A stretch of 64,000 nucleotides of DNA from Anaerolineae bacterium. GTDB taxonomy: Bacteria; Chloroflexota; Anaerolineae; 4572-78; J111. The notes beneath the pieces are model-generated. The model was not told where the DNA came from. It did not search any database and saw only the letters and a list, made by a program, of their open reading frames with translations. The stretch lies in NCBI GenBank assembly GCA_023151115.1, contig JAKLJP010000016.1, forward strand, positions 1-64,000. Reading direction: 5' to 3'. Position numbers and translations under genes: made by a program. Position 1 is the first letter of the stretch, and each line of letters starts with the position of its first letter. This document shows positions 1 to 8,760 of the stretch, piece by piece.

Positions 1-18
1 GACGCATGGGGATGCGTC
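1..18. other. Perfect short palindrome at window edge
   Basis: Seven-base arms GACGCAT and ATGCGTC flank a GGGG loop. No T-tract follows on either strand, so it is not a clear intrinsic terminator. It may be the end of an element cut by the window edge. The following stretch to position 267 holds no gene that I can support, only A/T-rich sequence and imperfect repeats of GCTAAGG type. Confidence 0.4.
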
Positions 19-240
19 AGCTACGGAAATTTTGAAATGCATTGGGTTATAGTTTATCACACTGACGAAGTTTTGTCTTGCAAGATATTGCTCAATGACT
101 CATTGCTATTCATCAATCACCAACCCCGCTTGGGCTGCATGATACGGTTAATTTGGTTAAAAACAAAATATTTAAGGGTTGTTTGCTAAGGCCGCTAAGG
201 TCAGCGAGGGCATCGCCTGTCACAGGCATCACCACCTTTC

Positions 241-280
241 TAATTGTGAATTGTGAATTGTCAATGGTTAATTGTTAATT
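241..280. repeat. Heptamer microrepeat, TTGTGAA type
   Basis: Degenerate seven-base repeats (TTGTGAA, then TGGTTAA and TGTTAAT variants) lie at the 3' end of the small gene at 268-429 and supply its stop codon. Confidence 0.6.
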
Positions 281-429
281 TTTCTGCGGTAGGGGCGGTC
301 AATGGGGACCGGCAGGGGGTGGGGCTGCAAGCGATGCTTGTTCAGCCACTCATCCAGGGCTTGGCCCAGTTGGGCCAGCTTTTGCCGGATTTTTTCCTCA
401 ATTTGCCGCGCCTTATTTTGGTCTGACAT
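268..429 (-). CDS. Small hypothetical protein, 53 aa
   Basis: I do not recognise this short gene. It starts with ATG, with an AAGGGAT Shine-Dalgarno-like sequence about 6-8 bases upstream. It encodes a charged, probably helical N-terminal half (Gln/Lys/Glu-rich, residues 4-20, then a Leu/Trp-containing segment to about residue 28) and a Pro/Arg-rich end with a PLPVPIDRPYRRK motif. The reading frame has the codon bias of its neighbours until the last few codons, which fall inside an intergenic heptamer repeat that also provides the TAA stop. The C-terminus was therefore probably set by repeat insertion. Function unknown; being so short, it may be a chance frame. Confidence 0.5.
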   Translation of the reverse strand: MSDQNKARQIEEKIRQKLAQLGQALDEWLNKHRLQPHPLPVPIDRPYRRKINN

Positions 430-621
430 TTAATATCCCTTTATCTCGGTATCTTTATTTTGGACAAACTAAAATTTGTCCTACTTGACAAATCCCCTTT
501 CTCTCTAAAATATTATACCTGTTTGCTTACAAAAACCTTAATTTTAAGCCGGTTCGGGGGTGTTCCTGGTCGGTTGACCCTTGAGCATTGCTCCTCTTAC
601 CCGAAAAAATTGGAATTTTTG

Positions 622-695
622 GGAAGAGGCGAGGAGGAGGGAGGCGATGAGGCGAAGACAACTTATTCTTCGCCTCACCTGTCCTCGCCTCTTCG
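622..695. repeat. Heptamer hairpin downstream of ilvC (GAGGCGA type)
   Basis: A left array of GAGGCGA/GAGGAGG units faces an inverted right array (TCTTCGCCTC, TCCTCGCCTCTTC). It lies immediately past the ilvC stop and could end or stabilise the ilvBNC transcript. There is no poly-T tail, so I do not call it an intrinsic terminator. Confidence 0.6.
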
Positions 696-699
696 CCGC

Positions 700-2199
<1,500 letters not shown>

Positions 2200-2210
2200 T
2201 TATGGTTTTA

Positions 2211-2267
2211 CAGAGTAGCAGGTAGCAGGGTAGCAAAGAATCTGCTACCTGCTACCTGGCTACTCTG
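2211..2267. repeat. Heptamer hairpin between ilvN and ilvC (GTAGCAG type)
   Basis: Units AGTAGCAGGTAGCAG face the inverted CTGCTACCTGCTACCT, with outer arms CAGAGTAG and CTACTCTG. The whole forms an imperfect hairpin in the ilvN-ilvC spacer and might affect processing of the operon mRNA. Confidence 0.75.
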
Positions 2268-2268
2268 T

Positions 2269-2799
2269 TCAATGCTTGCCGTTGGTTTTCGCCGCCGGGG
2301 TTAAATCGGGGCGGGGTTTGACCACGCCGCGGGTCATGGCAATTTTGCCGGTGCGCATAATTTCGAGGATGCCAAAGGGTTCCAGAACTTCAATCAGCGA
2401 TTCTATTTTTGCCGGTTCGCCGGTAACTTCCACAATCAGGGTCTCTGTGGCCACATCCACAATCCGCGCCCGGTACACTTCGGCCACATCCATGACCTGG
2501 CTGCGCTGAGTGGCGTCGGCTTTAATTTTGACGAGGGCCGTTTCGCGCATAACACAGGGCTGGTCGGTCACGTCCTGCACCTCGATCACATTGATCAACT
2601 TGAGCAAGTTAGCTCGAATGACGTTGCGCCGGATGTTTTCGTATTCATCGGTGACAATGGTCATACGGCTAACGCCGGGTCTTTCGCTGTGGCCGACGGT
2701 CAGACTTTCGATATTAAAATTACGGCGGCGGAACAGGCTGGCCACCCGATTCAACACGCCGGGTTTATCTTCAACGAGGGCAACAAGGGTTTGTTTCAT
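2269..2799 (-). CDS. ilvN: Acetolactate synthase small (regulatory) subunit
   Basis: Regulatory subunit of acetohydroxyacid synthase, which stimulates the catalytic subunit and confers feedback inhibition by branched-chain amino acids. The 176 aa carry an N-terminal ACT domain (about residues 1-75, with EDKPGVLNRVASLFRRRNFN and the valine-site region around NIESLTVG) and a C-terminal ALS_ss_C domain (about residues 85-160). This is the usual length for long-type IlvN/IlvH. It lies between ilvB and ilvC on the same strand, so the three genes form one operon. The spacer towards ilvB contains a long microrepeat hairpin. Confidence 0.96.
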   Translation of the reverse strand: MKQTLVALVEDKPGVLNRVASLFRRRNFNIESLTVGHSERPGVSRMTIVTDEYENIRRNVIRANLLKLINVIEVQDVTDQPCVMRETALVKIKADATQRSQVMDVAEVYRARIVDVATETLIVEVTGEPAKIESLIEVLEPFGILEIMRTGKIAMTRGVVKPRPDLTPAAKTNGKH

Positions 2800-2819
2800 G
2801 ATGATTTTCCTTTTACTGT

Positions 2820-2965
2820 GTAGTCGGTAGTGAACAAGTAGTAGGTAGTAAGTAGTAGGTAGTAGGGGGAAGAGAGTAGATAGAAGATGGAAAAATACTA
2901 TCCTCTATCTTCTCTCCTCTATCTTCTGCCCCTTACTCCTTACTCCCTACTTCCTACTCCCTGCC
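2820..2965. repeat. Double heptamer hairpin between ilvB and ilvN
   Basis: The left arrays are GTAGTAG/GTAGTAA followed by GTAGATA/GAAGATG. They are answered by CTATCTTCTCTCCTCTATCT and then CTCCTTACTCCCTACTTC. Two different heptamers are nested, each with its own inverted partner. The element fills the ilvB-ilvN gap completely. Confidence 0.75.
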
Positions 2966-4687
2966 TTACATCTCCATTTTCTCAAAACGCGGATGGGGTC
3001 GCCGGATCATGTTGTGTAGGTCGGCGCCGGCAGGAACCATCGGGTAAACGTTATCAAAACGTTCCACCACAAACTCAATCAGCACCGGCCCGTTGTGAGC
3101 CTGGGCTTTCCGCATGGTTGGAATGATGTCCTCCTGCTTCTCGATCCGGTAGCCGGGCATGCCGTAAGCTTCGGCCAGTTTGACGTAATCGGGGCTGTAA
3201 ATCGGCGTTTCGACGTAGCGGCTCTCGTAGAACATCTGCTGCCACTGGCGGACCATACCCAGGTAGCCGTTGTTGATAATGCAGATGTTGATATTGCAAT
3301 TTTCCTGCACCGCCGTCGCCAGTTCCATGATGGTCATCTGGATGCAGCCGTCGCCGGCAATGGTCCAAATTTCCCGATCTTTAACGTGGAAACTGGCCCC
3401 AATGGCCGCCGGTAGGCTGAAGCCCATGGTCCCCAGACCGCCGGAGGTGCTGAGGGTAAAGGGGTCGTCGTGGGCGTAGTATTGACATTCCAGCATCTGG
3501 TGCTGGCCCACATCCGTCACCACAAAAGCCTTGCCCTCGGTACCTTCCCAAATTTTGCGGATGGCCTGCGCGGCTAGTAGGGTCGGCGTCTCAAATTGCA
3601 GAATATCGCGTTCATTGGCGTCTTCCTGCCAGTCGCGGATTTTGGCCCACCATTCCGTTCGGTCTGGGCCACGTTCCACGCCGGGGTTGATTTGCCGCAG
3701 CACTGTGCCCAAATCGGCATGAATCCCCACGTCAACCTTGACGTTTTTATTGATTTCGGAAGCATCTATTTCGATGTGGATTTTTTTGGAATTGGGCGAG
3801 TAGGTTTTGAGGTTGCCGGTCACTCGGTCGTCAAAACGCATTCCGCAGGCAATGAGCAAATCGGCTTCCTGCACGGCGTAGTTGCACCAGGCCCCACCGT
3901 GCATGCCCATCATGCCCAGGTTGAGCGGATGGCTGGCCGGAAAGGCGCCAATGCCCAACAACGTGGTTGTGACCGGAATGTTGCCCTTTTCGGCCAGTTC
4001 GCGCAGCTCTTTCATGGCATCAGAGAGCAGAACGCCGTGTCCGGCCAGGATGATGGGCCGCTTGGCGTTGTTGATGAGTTCCAGGGCCGCGCTCACCTGC
4101 GCTTCGGGGGCCTGGGCCGGGGGGTGATAGCCGGGCAGCTCAATCGGCTCATCCGGGTAGCCGTCAAATTCAAGCTTGGCATTCTGAACATCTTTGGCAA
4201 TATCCACCAGTACCGGGCCGGGCCGGCCAGTGCGGGCAATGTAGAAAGCTTCGCGGATGGTCTCAACCAGGTCCTCGATATTGGTGACCAGATAGTTGTG
4301 CTTGGTGATGGGCTGGGTAATCCCGGTGATGTCGGTTTCCTGAAAAGCATCGCCGCCAATGGCGGTGGTAGCCACCTGGCCGGTGATGCAGACGATGGGC
4401 GAGGAGTCCATCATCGCGGTGGCAATCCCTGTGACCATATTGGTCGCGCCGGGACCGGAGGTGGCCATCGCCACCCCCACTTTGCCGCTGGCGCGGGCAT
4501 AGCCATCGGCCATGTGGGTGGCGCCCTGCTCGTGGCGCGTCAAAACGTGATGAATCCGGTCCTGGTACTTGTAGAGCGCATCATAAACGGGCAGGATGGC
4601 GCCGCCAGGATAGCCAAATACTACCTCGACGCCTTCCAATAGTAAACATTCCCACACAATTTCAGCGCCGGTTAATAGTCGTGCCAT
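2966..4687 (-). CDS. ilvB: Acetolactate synthase large (catalytic) subunit
   Basis: Thiamine-diphosphate enzyme that condenses pyruvate with pyruvate or 2-oxobutyrate, the first committed step of branched-chain amino acid synthesis. At 573 aa it is full length. The N-terminal TPP-binding domain has the catalytic glutamate in RHEQGATHMADGYARASG, a central FAD-associated domain follows, and the C-terminal domain carries the ThDP/Mg motif GDG...NN (GDGCIQMTIM to ICIINN). The end, DLHNMIRRPHPRFEKMEM, is unremarkable. An AAAAGGAGAACAAA ribosome site precedes the ATG. It is the first structural gene of the operon and lies about 105 bases beyond the attenuator terminator. Confidence 0.97.
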   Translation of the reverse strand: MARLLTGAEIVWECLLLEGVEVVFGYPGGAILPVYDALYKYQDRIHHVLTRHEQGATHMADGYARASGKVGVAMATSGPGATNMVTGIATAMMDSSPIVCITGQVATTAIGGDAFQETDITGITQPITKHNYLVTNIEDLVETIREAFYIARTGRPGPVLVDIAKDVQNAKLEFDGYPDEPIELPGYHPPAQAPEAQVSAALELINNAKRPIILAGHGVLLSDAMKELRELAEKGNIPVTTTLLGIGAFPASHPLNLGMMGMHGGAWCNYAVQEADLLIACGMRFDDRVTGNLKTYSPNSKKIHIEIDASEINKNVKVDVGIHADLGTVLRQINPGVERGPDRTEWWAKIRDWQEDANERDILQFETPTLLAAQAIRKIWEGTEGKAFVVTDVGQHQMLECQYYAHDDPFTLSTSGGLGTMGFSLPAAIGASFHVKDREIWTIAGDGCIQMTIMELATAVQENCNINICIINNGYLGMVRQWQQMFYESRYVETPIYSPDYVKLAEAYGMPGYRIEKQEDIIPTMRKAQAHNGPVLIEFVVERFDNVYPMVPAGADLHNMIRRPHPRFEKMEM

Positions 4688-4727
4688 TTTGTTCTCCTTT
4701 TGAGTTTAGATAAAGTTTCAAAATGCC

Positions 4728-4790
4728 GAGTAACAAAGTAGCAGAGTAACAGTGAACCCCATAACTTGCGACCTTGCTACCTGCTACTTG
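4728..4790. repeat. Heptamer hairpin between attenuator and ilvB
   Basis: Units AGTAACA/AGTAGCA face TGCTACC/TGCTACT. The hairpin lies in the readthrough part of the leader, between the attenuator terminator and the ilvB ribosome site. Confidence 0.6.
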
Positions 4791-4793
4791 CAC

Positions 4794-4823
4794 AAAAAAG
4801 CCTCCCGGTGTGGGAGGCGTTTG
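4794..4823 (-). terminator. Attenuator terminator of the ilvBNC leader
   Basis: In the transcript direction the stem GCCTCCC (4818-4812), loop ACACC and stem GGGAGGC (4806-4800) are followed by six U (4799-4794), a textbook intrinsic terminator before any structural gene. The strand CAAACGCCTCC (4823-4813) can instead pair with GGGGGCGTTTG (4879-4869) inside the leader-peptide frame, giving 11 pairs with one G-U. The terminator and this antiterminator exclude each other. Confidence 0.92.
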
Positions 4824-4848
4824 CGAACAATTTAAGTGCGGCTGTAGC

Positions 4849-4935
4849 TTACGTAGCACTTCCAACAACAAACGCCCCCTTATACTTAATAAGGAGGACG
4901 CCAAGTACTACTACTACCACCACGCGATTTAACAT
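4849..4935 (-). CDS. ilvL: Valine-rich leader peptide of ilvBNC (28 aa)
   Basis: A 28-codon frame starts 47 bases downstream of the promoter -10 box. Residues 5-10 are six consecutive valines (codons GTG GTG GTA GTA GTA GTA), followed by Leu11, Val13, Leu14, Leu15 and Ile16, so all three branched-chain products are sensed. An AGG-containing ribosome site lies about 10 bases upstream. Codons 13-16 form one arm (4897-4889) of a 9-bp hairpin with 4883-4875, which would sequester the antiterminator strand. Stalling in the Val/Leu/Ile run should open that hairpin, release the antiterminator and allow ilvBNC transcription. This is the classical control logic, inferred from complementarity. The symbol ilvL is by analogy; there is no homology evidence. 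Confidence 0.88.
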   Translation of the reverse strand: MLNRVVVVVVLGVLLIKYKGAFVVGSAT

Positions 4936-4981
4936 TTGGACGAACAACCTATAATTTTAGTGGTCAAATTTATTGCGGCCT

Positions 4982-5010
4982 ATATTAGCATAGGTTAATT
5001 TATCTGTCAA
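4982..5010 (-). promoter_or_regulatory. Promoter of the ilv leader/ilvBNC operon
   Basis: Sigma-70-type promoter: -35 TTGACA (5010-5005), 17-bp spacer, -10 TAATAT (4987-4982). Transcription would start near 4975, placing the leader peptide in the first 130 bases of the RNA. Confidence 0.9.
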
Positions 5011-5109
5011 GATTCAAAAGTAATCGCGGCAAAATTTGCAGGGGAACAAGGAGCGATGGGAAGGTGAGTGCTGTTGCTCCAATCTGCCAGCCTTCCATTC
5101 CTCTAACTT

Positions 5110-5409
5110 CTACTCTTTCTTCTTTGATTCCTCAAAGGCCGCCAGGGCTTCGGCTTCATCCCAGGTTTCGTCGAGTTCTTTGGCAATCGAAGCCGCCACT
5201 TCGGCCGCGGCGCCGGGCCGTTCCTGCTCTTTGCCCCATTTGAACATCGAAGTATAAGCGGCGGCGCTGGTTTGGCCGGCGCGTGAAGCTGCATTTTCTA
5301 CGGCCTGCTGGAAGCGAGCCGGCAAATTTTCTCTGACAGTGCCGTTTACATCTGTCGCTTTAACGCCGAGGGGAATATGTTCCCAATACAAAATTTGGTA
5401 CCGTGCCAT
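5110..5409 (-). CDS. Conserved small protein, 'virulence factor'-like family
   Basis: A 99-aa soluble protein with no signal peptide or membrane segment. The N-terminus MARYQILYWEHIPLGVKA is the recognisable part, resembling the small 'virulence factor' Pfam family as I remember it; the C-terminal half is Ala/Glu-rich and helical (residues 65-99, ending ESKKKE). Function unknown. I start at the second ATG because AAAAGGG lies 9 bases before it, against 3 bases before the first ATG (5415). It stands alone and is divergent from the moxR operon. Confidence 0.7.
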   Translation of the reverse strand: MARYQILYWEHIPLGVKATDVNGTVRENLPARFQQAVENAASRAGQTSAAAYTSMFKWGKEQERPGAAAEVAASIAKELDETWDEAEALAAFEESKKKE

Positions 5410-5516
5410 CTTCATCTGCCCTTTTCTTGAATAGAACTGGTTTTAGTTTACACGTTCCAGGATAAAATTGCAACTTTGTAAAAGATTAGAGTTCGATTAG
5501 AAACAACGGCAAACGC

Positions 5517-5545
5517 TTGAAAAAATCCACATCTTTGGTTAAAAT
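5517..5545 (+). promoter_or_regulatory. Promoter of the moxR/bat operon
   Basis: -35 TTGAAA (5517-5522), 17-bp spacer, -10 TAAAAT (5540-5545). It faces moxR, about 95 bases upstream of the moxR start, in the divergent gap. Confidence 0.75.
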
Positions 5546-5640
5546 ACCATCGTTGTCAGAAGATTGGTTGTGCGTGAGGCCAACTAATCTTTTTTTTGAC
5601 CTGTTTCTGAATCCATCAGCCGGAGGCTCCCAAACAATAT

Positions 5641-6633
5641 ATGGAAATGAAAACCATCCGCGAGCTTAACGAAGCCGTCGCGCACGAGGCCCTGTTTTTG
5701 CAAGACCTGCTGGCCGAAGTCAACCAGGTGATGGTGGGGCAAGAAAAATTGATTGAACGCTTGTTGATTGCCCTGCTGGCCGACGGCCACATTTTGCTCG
5801 AGGGTGTGCCGGGCCTGGCCAAAACCCTGGCCATCAAAACCCTGGCCCAAACCGTCCAGGCCCAGTTCCAGCGCATCCAGTTTACCCCCGATTTGCTGCC
5901 TGCCGACTTAATCGGCACGGAAATTTATAACCCGCGCACCAATGAATTTACCTCCCATCGCGGCCCCATTTTTGCCAATTTTATTCTGGCCGACGAAATC
6001 AACCGCGCTCCGGCCAAAGTCCAGAGCGCCCTGCTGGAAGCTATGCAGGAGCGCCAGGTAACAATTGGCGACGAAACTTACCGCCTGGAAGAGCCATTTC
6101 TGGTCATGGCTACCCAAAACCCCATCGAGCAGGAAGGGACCTATCCCCTGCCCGAAGCCCAGGTGGACCGCTTTATGCTCAAAGTGGTGGTCAACTACCC
6201 CAGCCGCGCCGAGGAGCGACTGATTATGGACCGCATGACCGGGGTTAAGCTGCCGGAAGTCAGGCCGGTCATTCAACCGGTCGACCTGCTGCACGCCCGC
6301 GAGGTGGTCCGCCAGATTTATGTAGATGAGAAAATCAAAGAGTATGTCCTTGACCTCATCTTTGCCACCCGCCAGCCCGGCGAAAATGGCCTGACTGGCC
6401 TGCAACCGTTGATTGCCTTCGGCGCATCGCCGCGCGCCACCATCTATCTGATTATGGCCGCCCGCGCCCACGCCTTTTTGAAAGGGCGCGGCTTTGTGAC
6501 CCCGGAAGATATCAAGCAAATCGCGCCCGATGTGCTGCGTCACCGGGTGGTCATCAGTTACGAGGCCGAAGCTGAAGAAATCACCAGCGCCGAAATCGTC
6601 CAGAGAATTTTAGACCAGATTGAAGTCCCGTAA
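5641..6633 (+). CDS. moxR: MoxR-family AAA+ ATPase
   Basis: Cytoplasmic AAA+ ATPase of the MoxR class, thought to act as a chaperone or activator for the von Willebrand-domain proteins encoded beside it. Of 330 aa, the Walker A motif GVPGLAKT is at about residues 55-62, the Walker B/DEI segment FANFILADEINR at 111-122, and the sensor region MATQNPIEQEGTYPLPEAQ follows. A C-terminal lid domain (AAA_lid_2) spans about 250-325. First gene of an eight-gene operon (moxR to batE). The ATG at 5641 is used; another in-frame ATG lies two codons later. Confidence 0.95.
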   Translation: MEMKTIRELNEAVAHEALFLQDLLAEVNQVMVGQEKLIERLLIALLADGHILLEGVPGLAKTLAIKTLAQTVQAQFQRIQFTPDLLPADLIGTEIYNPRTNEFTSHRGPIFANFILADEINRAPAKVQSALLEAMQERQVTIGDETYRLEEPFLVMATQNPIEQEGTYPLPEAQVDRFMLKVVVNYPSRAEERLIMDRMTGVKLPEVRPVIQPVDLLHAREVVRQIYVDEKIKEYVLDLIFATRQPGENGLTGLQPLIAFGASPRATIYLIMAARAHAFLKGRGFVTPEDIKQIAPDVLRHRVVISYEAEAEEITSAEIVQRILDQIEVP

Positions 6634-6635
6634 AT

Positions 6636-6704
6636 AATTGTGAATTGGGAATAGCCAGTTATGAAGGGTTAACGTTCACAATTCACCATTCACCATTCAC
6701 AATT
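6636..6704. repeat. Heptamer hairpin between moxR and DUF58 gene
   Basis: AATTGTGAATTGGGAAT on the left is answered by GTTCACAATTCACCATTCAC and more ATTCACC/ATTCACA units on the right. The following gene starts only five bases after the array and lacks a Shine-Dalgarno sequence. Confidence 0.75.
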
Positions 6705-6708
6705 ACCT

Positions 6709-7596
6709 ATGCTATCTCCTGAACTCATCAAAAAAATCCGCCGGATTGAAATTCGCACCCGGCATCTGGTTAACGACAGTTTTGCCGGGGAGTACCACGC
6801 CATTTTCAAGGGGCGCGGCATGGAGTTTGACGAGGTCCGCCCTTACCAGCCCGGCGACGAAGTACGCACGATTGACTGGAATGTAACCGCCCGCACCGGC
6901 GAGCCGTTTGTCAAGCGCTTTGTCGAAGAGCGGGAACTGACCGTGATGCTGTTGGTAGATGCCAGCGCCTCCGGCAAGTTTGCCACGGTGAATCGCTTCA
7001 AGCAGGAGATTGCGGCGGAACTGGCGGCAGTGCTGGCTTTTTCGGCCATCAGCAATAATGATAAGGTTGGGGTGCTTATCTTTACCGACCAGATTGAACT
7101 CTTTATTCCGCCGCGCAAAGGCCGCCGCCACGTGCTGCGGCTCATCCGAGATTTGCTGGCCTTTGAACCGGTGGGCCATGGAACCAATTTGAAACTGGGT
7201 CTGGATACCATTAATAACTTACTCAAACGGCGCAGTATCCTCTTTCTCATTTCCGATTTTTTGACTCCGCCCGACAGCTACCGCGCCGCCCTGCAATTCA
7301 GCAACCGCCGCCATGATGTGATTGCCGTAACCCTGAGCGACCCTCGCGAGCACGAGCTGCCCAATGTTGGCCTGCTGGCCCTGGAAGACGCCGAAACCGG
7401 CCAGGTCCGCTGGGTGGATACCGGCAGCCGCCAATGGCGGCAGGCTTTTATCGAGCGGGTGAATGAATTAAAAACCGCCCGCGATCGCGTTTTTCGCAAA
7501 GCCAAAGTGGACCGGATTGACATTTCGACCGATGCCGAGTATGTTACCCCTTTGACCCGGTTTTTTGAACGCCGCGCCCGACGCTTGCGACGATGA
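6709..7596 (+). CDS. DUF58 domain protein
   Basis: A 295-aa soluble protein of the DUF58 family, regularly encoded directly after MoxR. The family signature lies at residues 35-60 (FKGRGMEFDEVRPYQPGDEV, then RTIDWN). A vWA-like fold follows with a DASAS metal-site-like motif near residue 84 and TDQIELFIPP further on. Unlike BatA and BatB it has no membrane segment. It is presumed to be the peripheral partner of MoxR at the membrane. There is no Shine-Dalgarno sequence in front of the ATG because a microrepeat fills the spacer. Confidence 0.93.
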   Translation: MLSPELIKKIRRIEIRTRHLVNDSFAGEYHAIFKGRGMEFDEVRPYQPGDEVRTIDWNVTARTGEPFVKRFVEERELTVMLLVDASASGKFATVNRFKQEIAAELAAVLAFSAISNNDKVGVLIFTDQIELFIPPRKGRRHVLRLIRDLLAFEPVGHGTNLKLGLDTINNLLKRRSILFLISDFLTPPDSYRAALQFSNRRHDVIAVTLSDPREHELPNVGLLALEDAETGQVRWVDTGSRQWRQAFIERVNELKTARDRVFRKAKVDRIDISTDAEYVTPLTRFFERRARRLRR

Positions 7597-7662
7597 CGAC
7601 CGCCGACCCATTCGACAAGCTCAGGGCAGACCGCTGACCACTGACCGCAGTAATTGGTAACG

Positions 7663-8760
7663 ATGAACCTTCTAAAAACGCAGCTTTCAAACTTAACCCA
7701 CGTTTTACGTTTTACGTTTTACGTTTTGCGTTCCACACATCACGTATCACGTATCACGTATCACGCACCACGCTTTACGTTTTACGTTTTTTTCCTCTTC
7801 TGCCTCGCCCTCCCCGCCGCGGCCCAATCGCCCCAAGATGCCAATGCCGAATTTTTCCTCAAAGCTCCTGAAGATCAACCCCTCACCGTCGGCGACCACG
7901 TGACCCTGCGCCTGGAAGTGACCCATCCGCTTGACTCGCAAGTGGAACTGCCCCAAGTGCCGGAACAGTGGGGAGAATTTGAAGTGGTCCGGCAGACCGA
8001 GCCGGAAACGGTGGATAACAACGACGGCACCGCCACCACCGGCAAAGATATTGTGGTTACGCTCTTCAAGCCGGGGGAATACCAGACCTCCAGCCTGGTG
8101 GTAACGCATCAGAAGGCAGATGGTTCGAGCGAAGAGCTGGGTACGCCGGTCATTCAACTGACCATCACCAGCGTCTTGACCGACGACACCACCTTGCGTG
8201 ATTTGAAACCCCAAGCCGATTTGCCGCTGCCGCCGCTGTGGCCATGGATTGTGGTCGGGGTGCTGGTGAGTATCCTTGTCCTGGGCCTGTTGACCGGCCT
8301 GATTTTGTGGCTGTATGACCGCCGCCGCAAACGCGCCGCCCTGGAATTGGCTCCTGTTCCTTTTATTGACACCCGCCCGCCAGAAGTGATTGCTTTGAGC
8401 GAACTGGACCGAATCGAAGCCTTAAACCTGCCCGCTCACCAGCAAATCAAACAGCATTACTCCCTGGTTGACCTGTGCCTGCGCCGTTATATCGAGGGGC
8501 GCTATCAAATCCCCGCCCTGGAGCAGACCAGTGCGGAGTTACGCAGCGCCTTTCGCCGTTCGCCCGCGCGGGCCGAAGATGCGGCGGAGTTTATGGACAT
8601 CTTTGCCGAAAGTGATCTGGTTAAATTTGCCCGTTATGTGCCTCACACTGATAATGTCAATGGCCTGGTCAATCGCGCCCGCAACGTAGTGCGGATTACC
8701 ACCCCTCAGGTGGTAGAGCCGGAGGAAGCGGCTGCGCCGGAAACGGAAGCGATGTCGTGA
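7663..8760 (+). CDS. BatD/DUF4381-like membrane protein
   Basis: Predicted exported, single-span membrane protein of 365 aa. After the signal region (hydrophobic end VFFLFCLALPAAA), an extracytoplasmic beta-type domain spans about residues 50-190. A transmembrane helix (WPWIVVGVLVSILVLGLLTG) lies near 195-215 and is followed by a cytoplasmic Arg-rich stretch and a helical domain of about 130 aa. This matches the DUF4381/BatD-like protein found between DUF58 and batA in many moxR operons. The first 40 residues are encoded almost entirely by heptamer repeats (TTTTACG, ATCACGT), so the true start and cleavage site are uncertain. The ATG at 7663 is chosen. The stop overlaps the GTG start of the next gene. 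Confidence 0.85.
   Translation: MNLLKTQLSNLTHVLRFTFYVLRSTHHVSRITYHAPRFTFYVFFLFCLALPAAAQSPQDANAEFFLKAPEDQPLTVGDHVTLRLEVTHPLDSQVELPQVPEQWGEFEVVRQTEPETVDNNDGTATTGKDIVVTLFKPGEYQTSSLVVTHQKADGSSEELGTPVIQLTITSVLTDDTTLRDLKPQADLPLPPLWPWIVVGVLVSILVLGLLTGLILWLYDRRRKRAALELAPVPFIDTRPPEVIALSELDRIEALNLPAHQQIKQHYSLVDLCLRRYIEGRYQIPALEQTSAELRSAFRRSPARAEDAAEFMDIFAESDLVKFARYVPHTDNVNGLVNRARNVVRITTPQVVEPEEAAAPETEAMS
7700..7790. repeat. Heptamer arrays inside coding sequence (TTTTACG and ATCACGT)
   Basis: Three runs (TTTTACG, ATCACGT, TTTTACG again) occupy the 5' coding part of the BatD-like gene. Read in frame, TTTTACG units give the periodic heptapeptide FYVLRFT. Confidence 0.85.

Noticed and set aside
3596..4642. 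348-codon plus-strand frame opposite ilvB
   Set aside because: Antisense shadow; no recognisable domain, and ilvB is full length.
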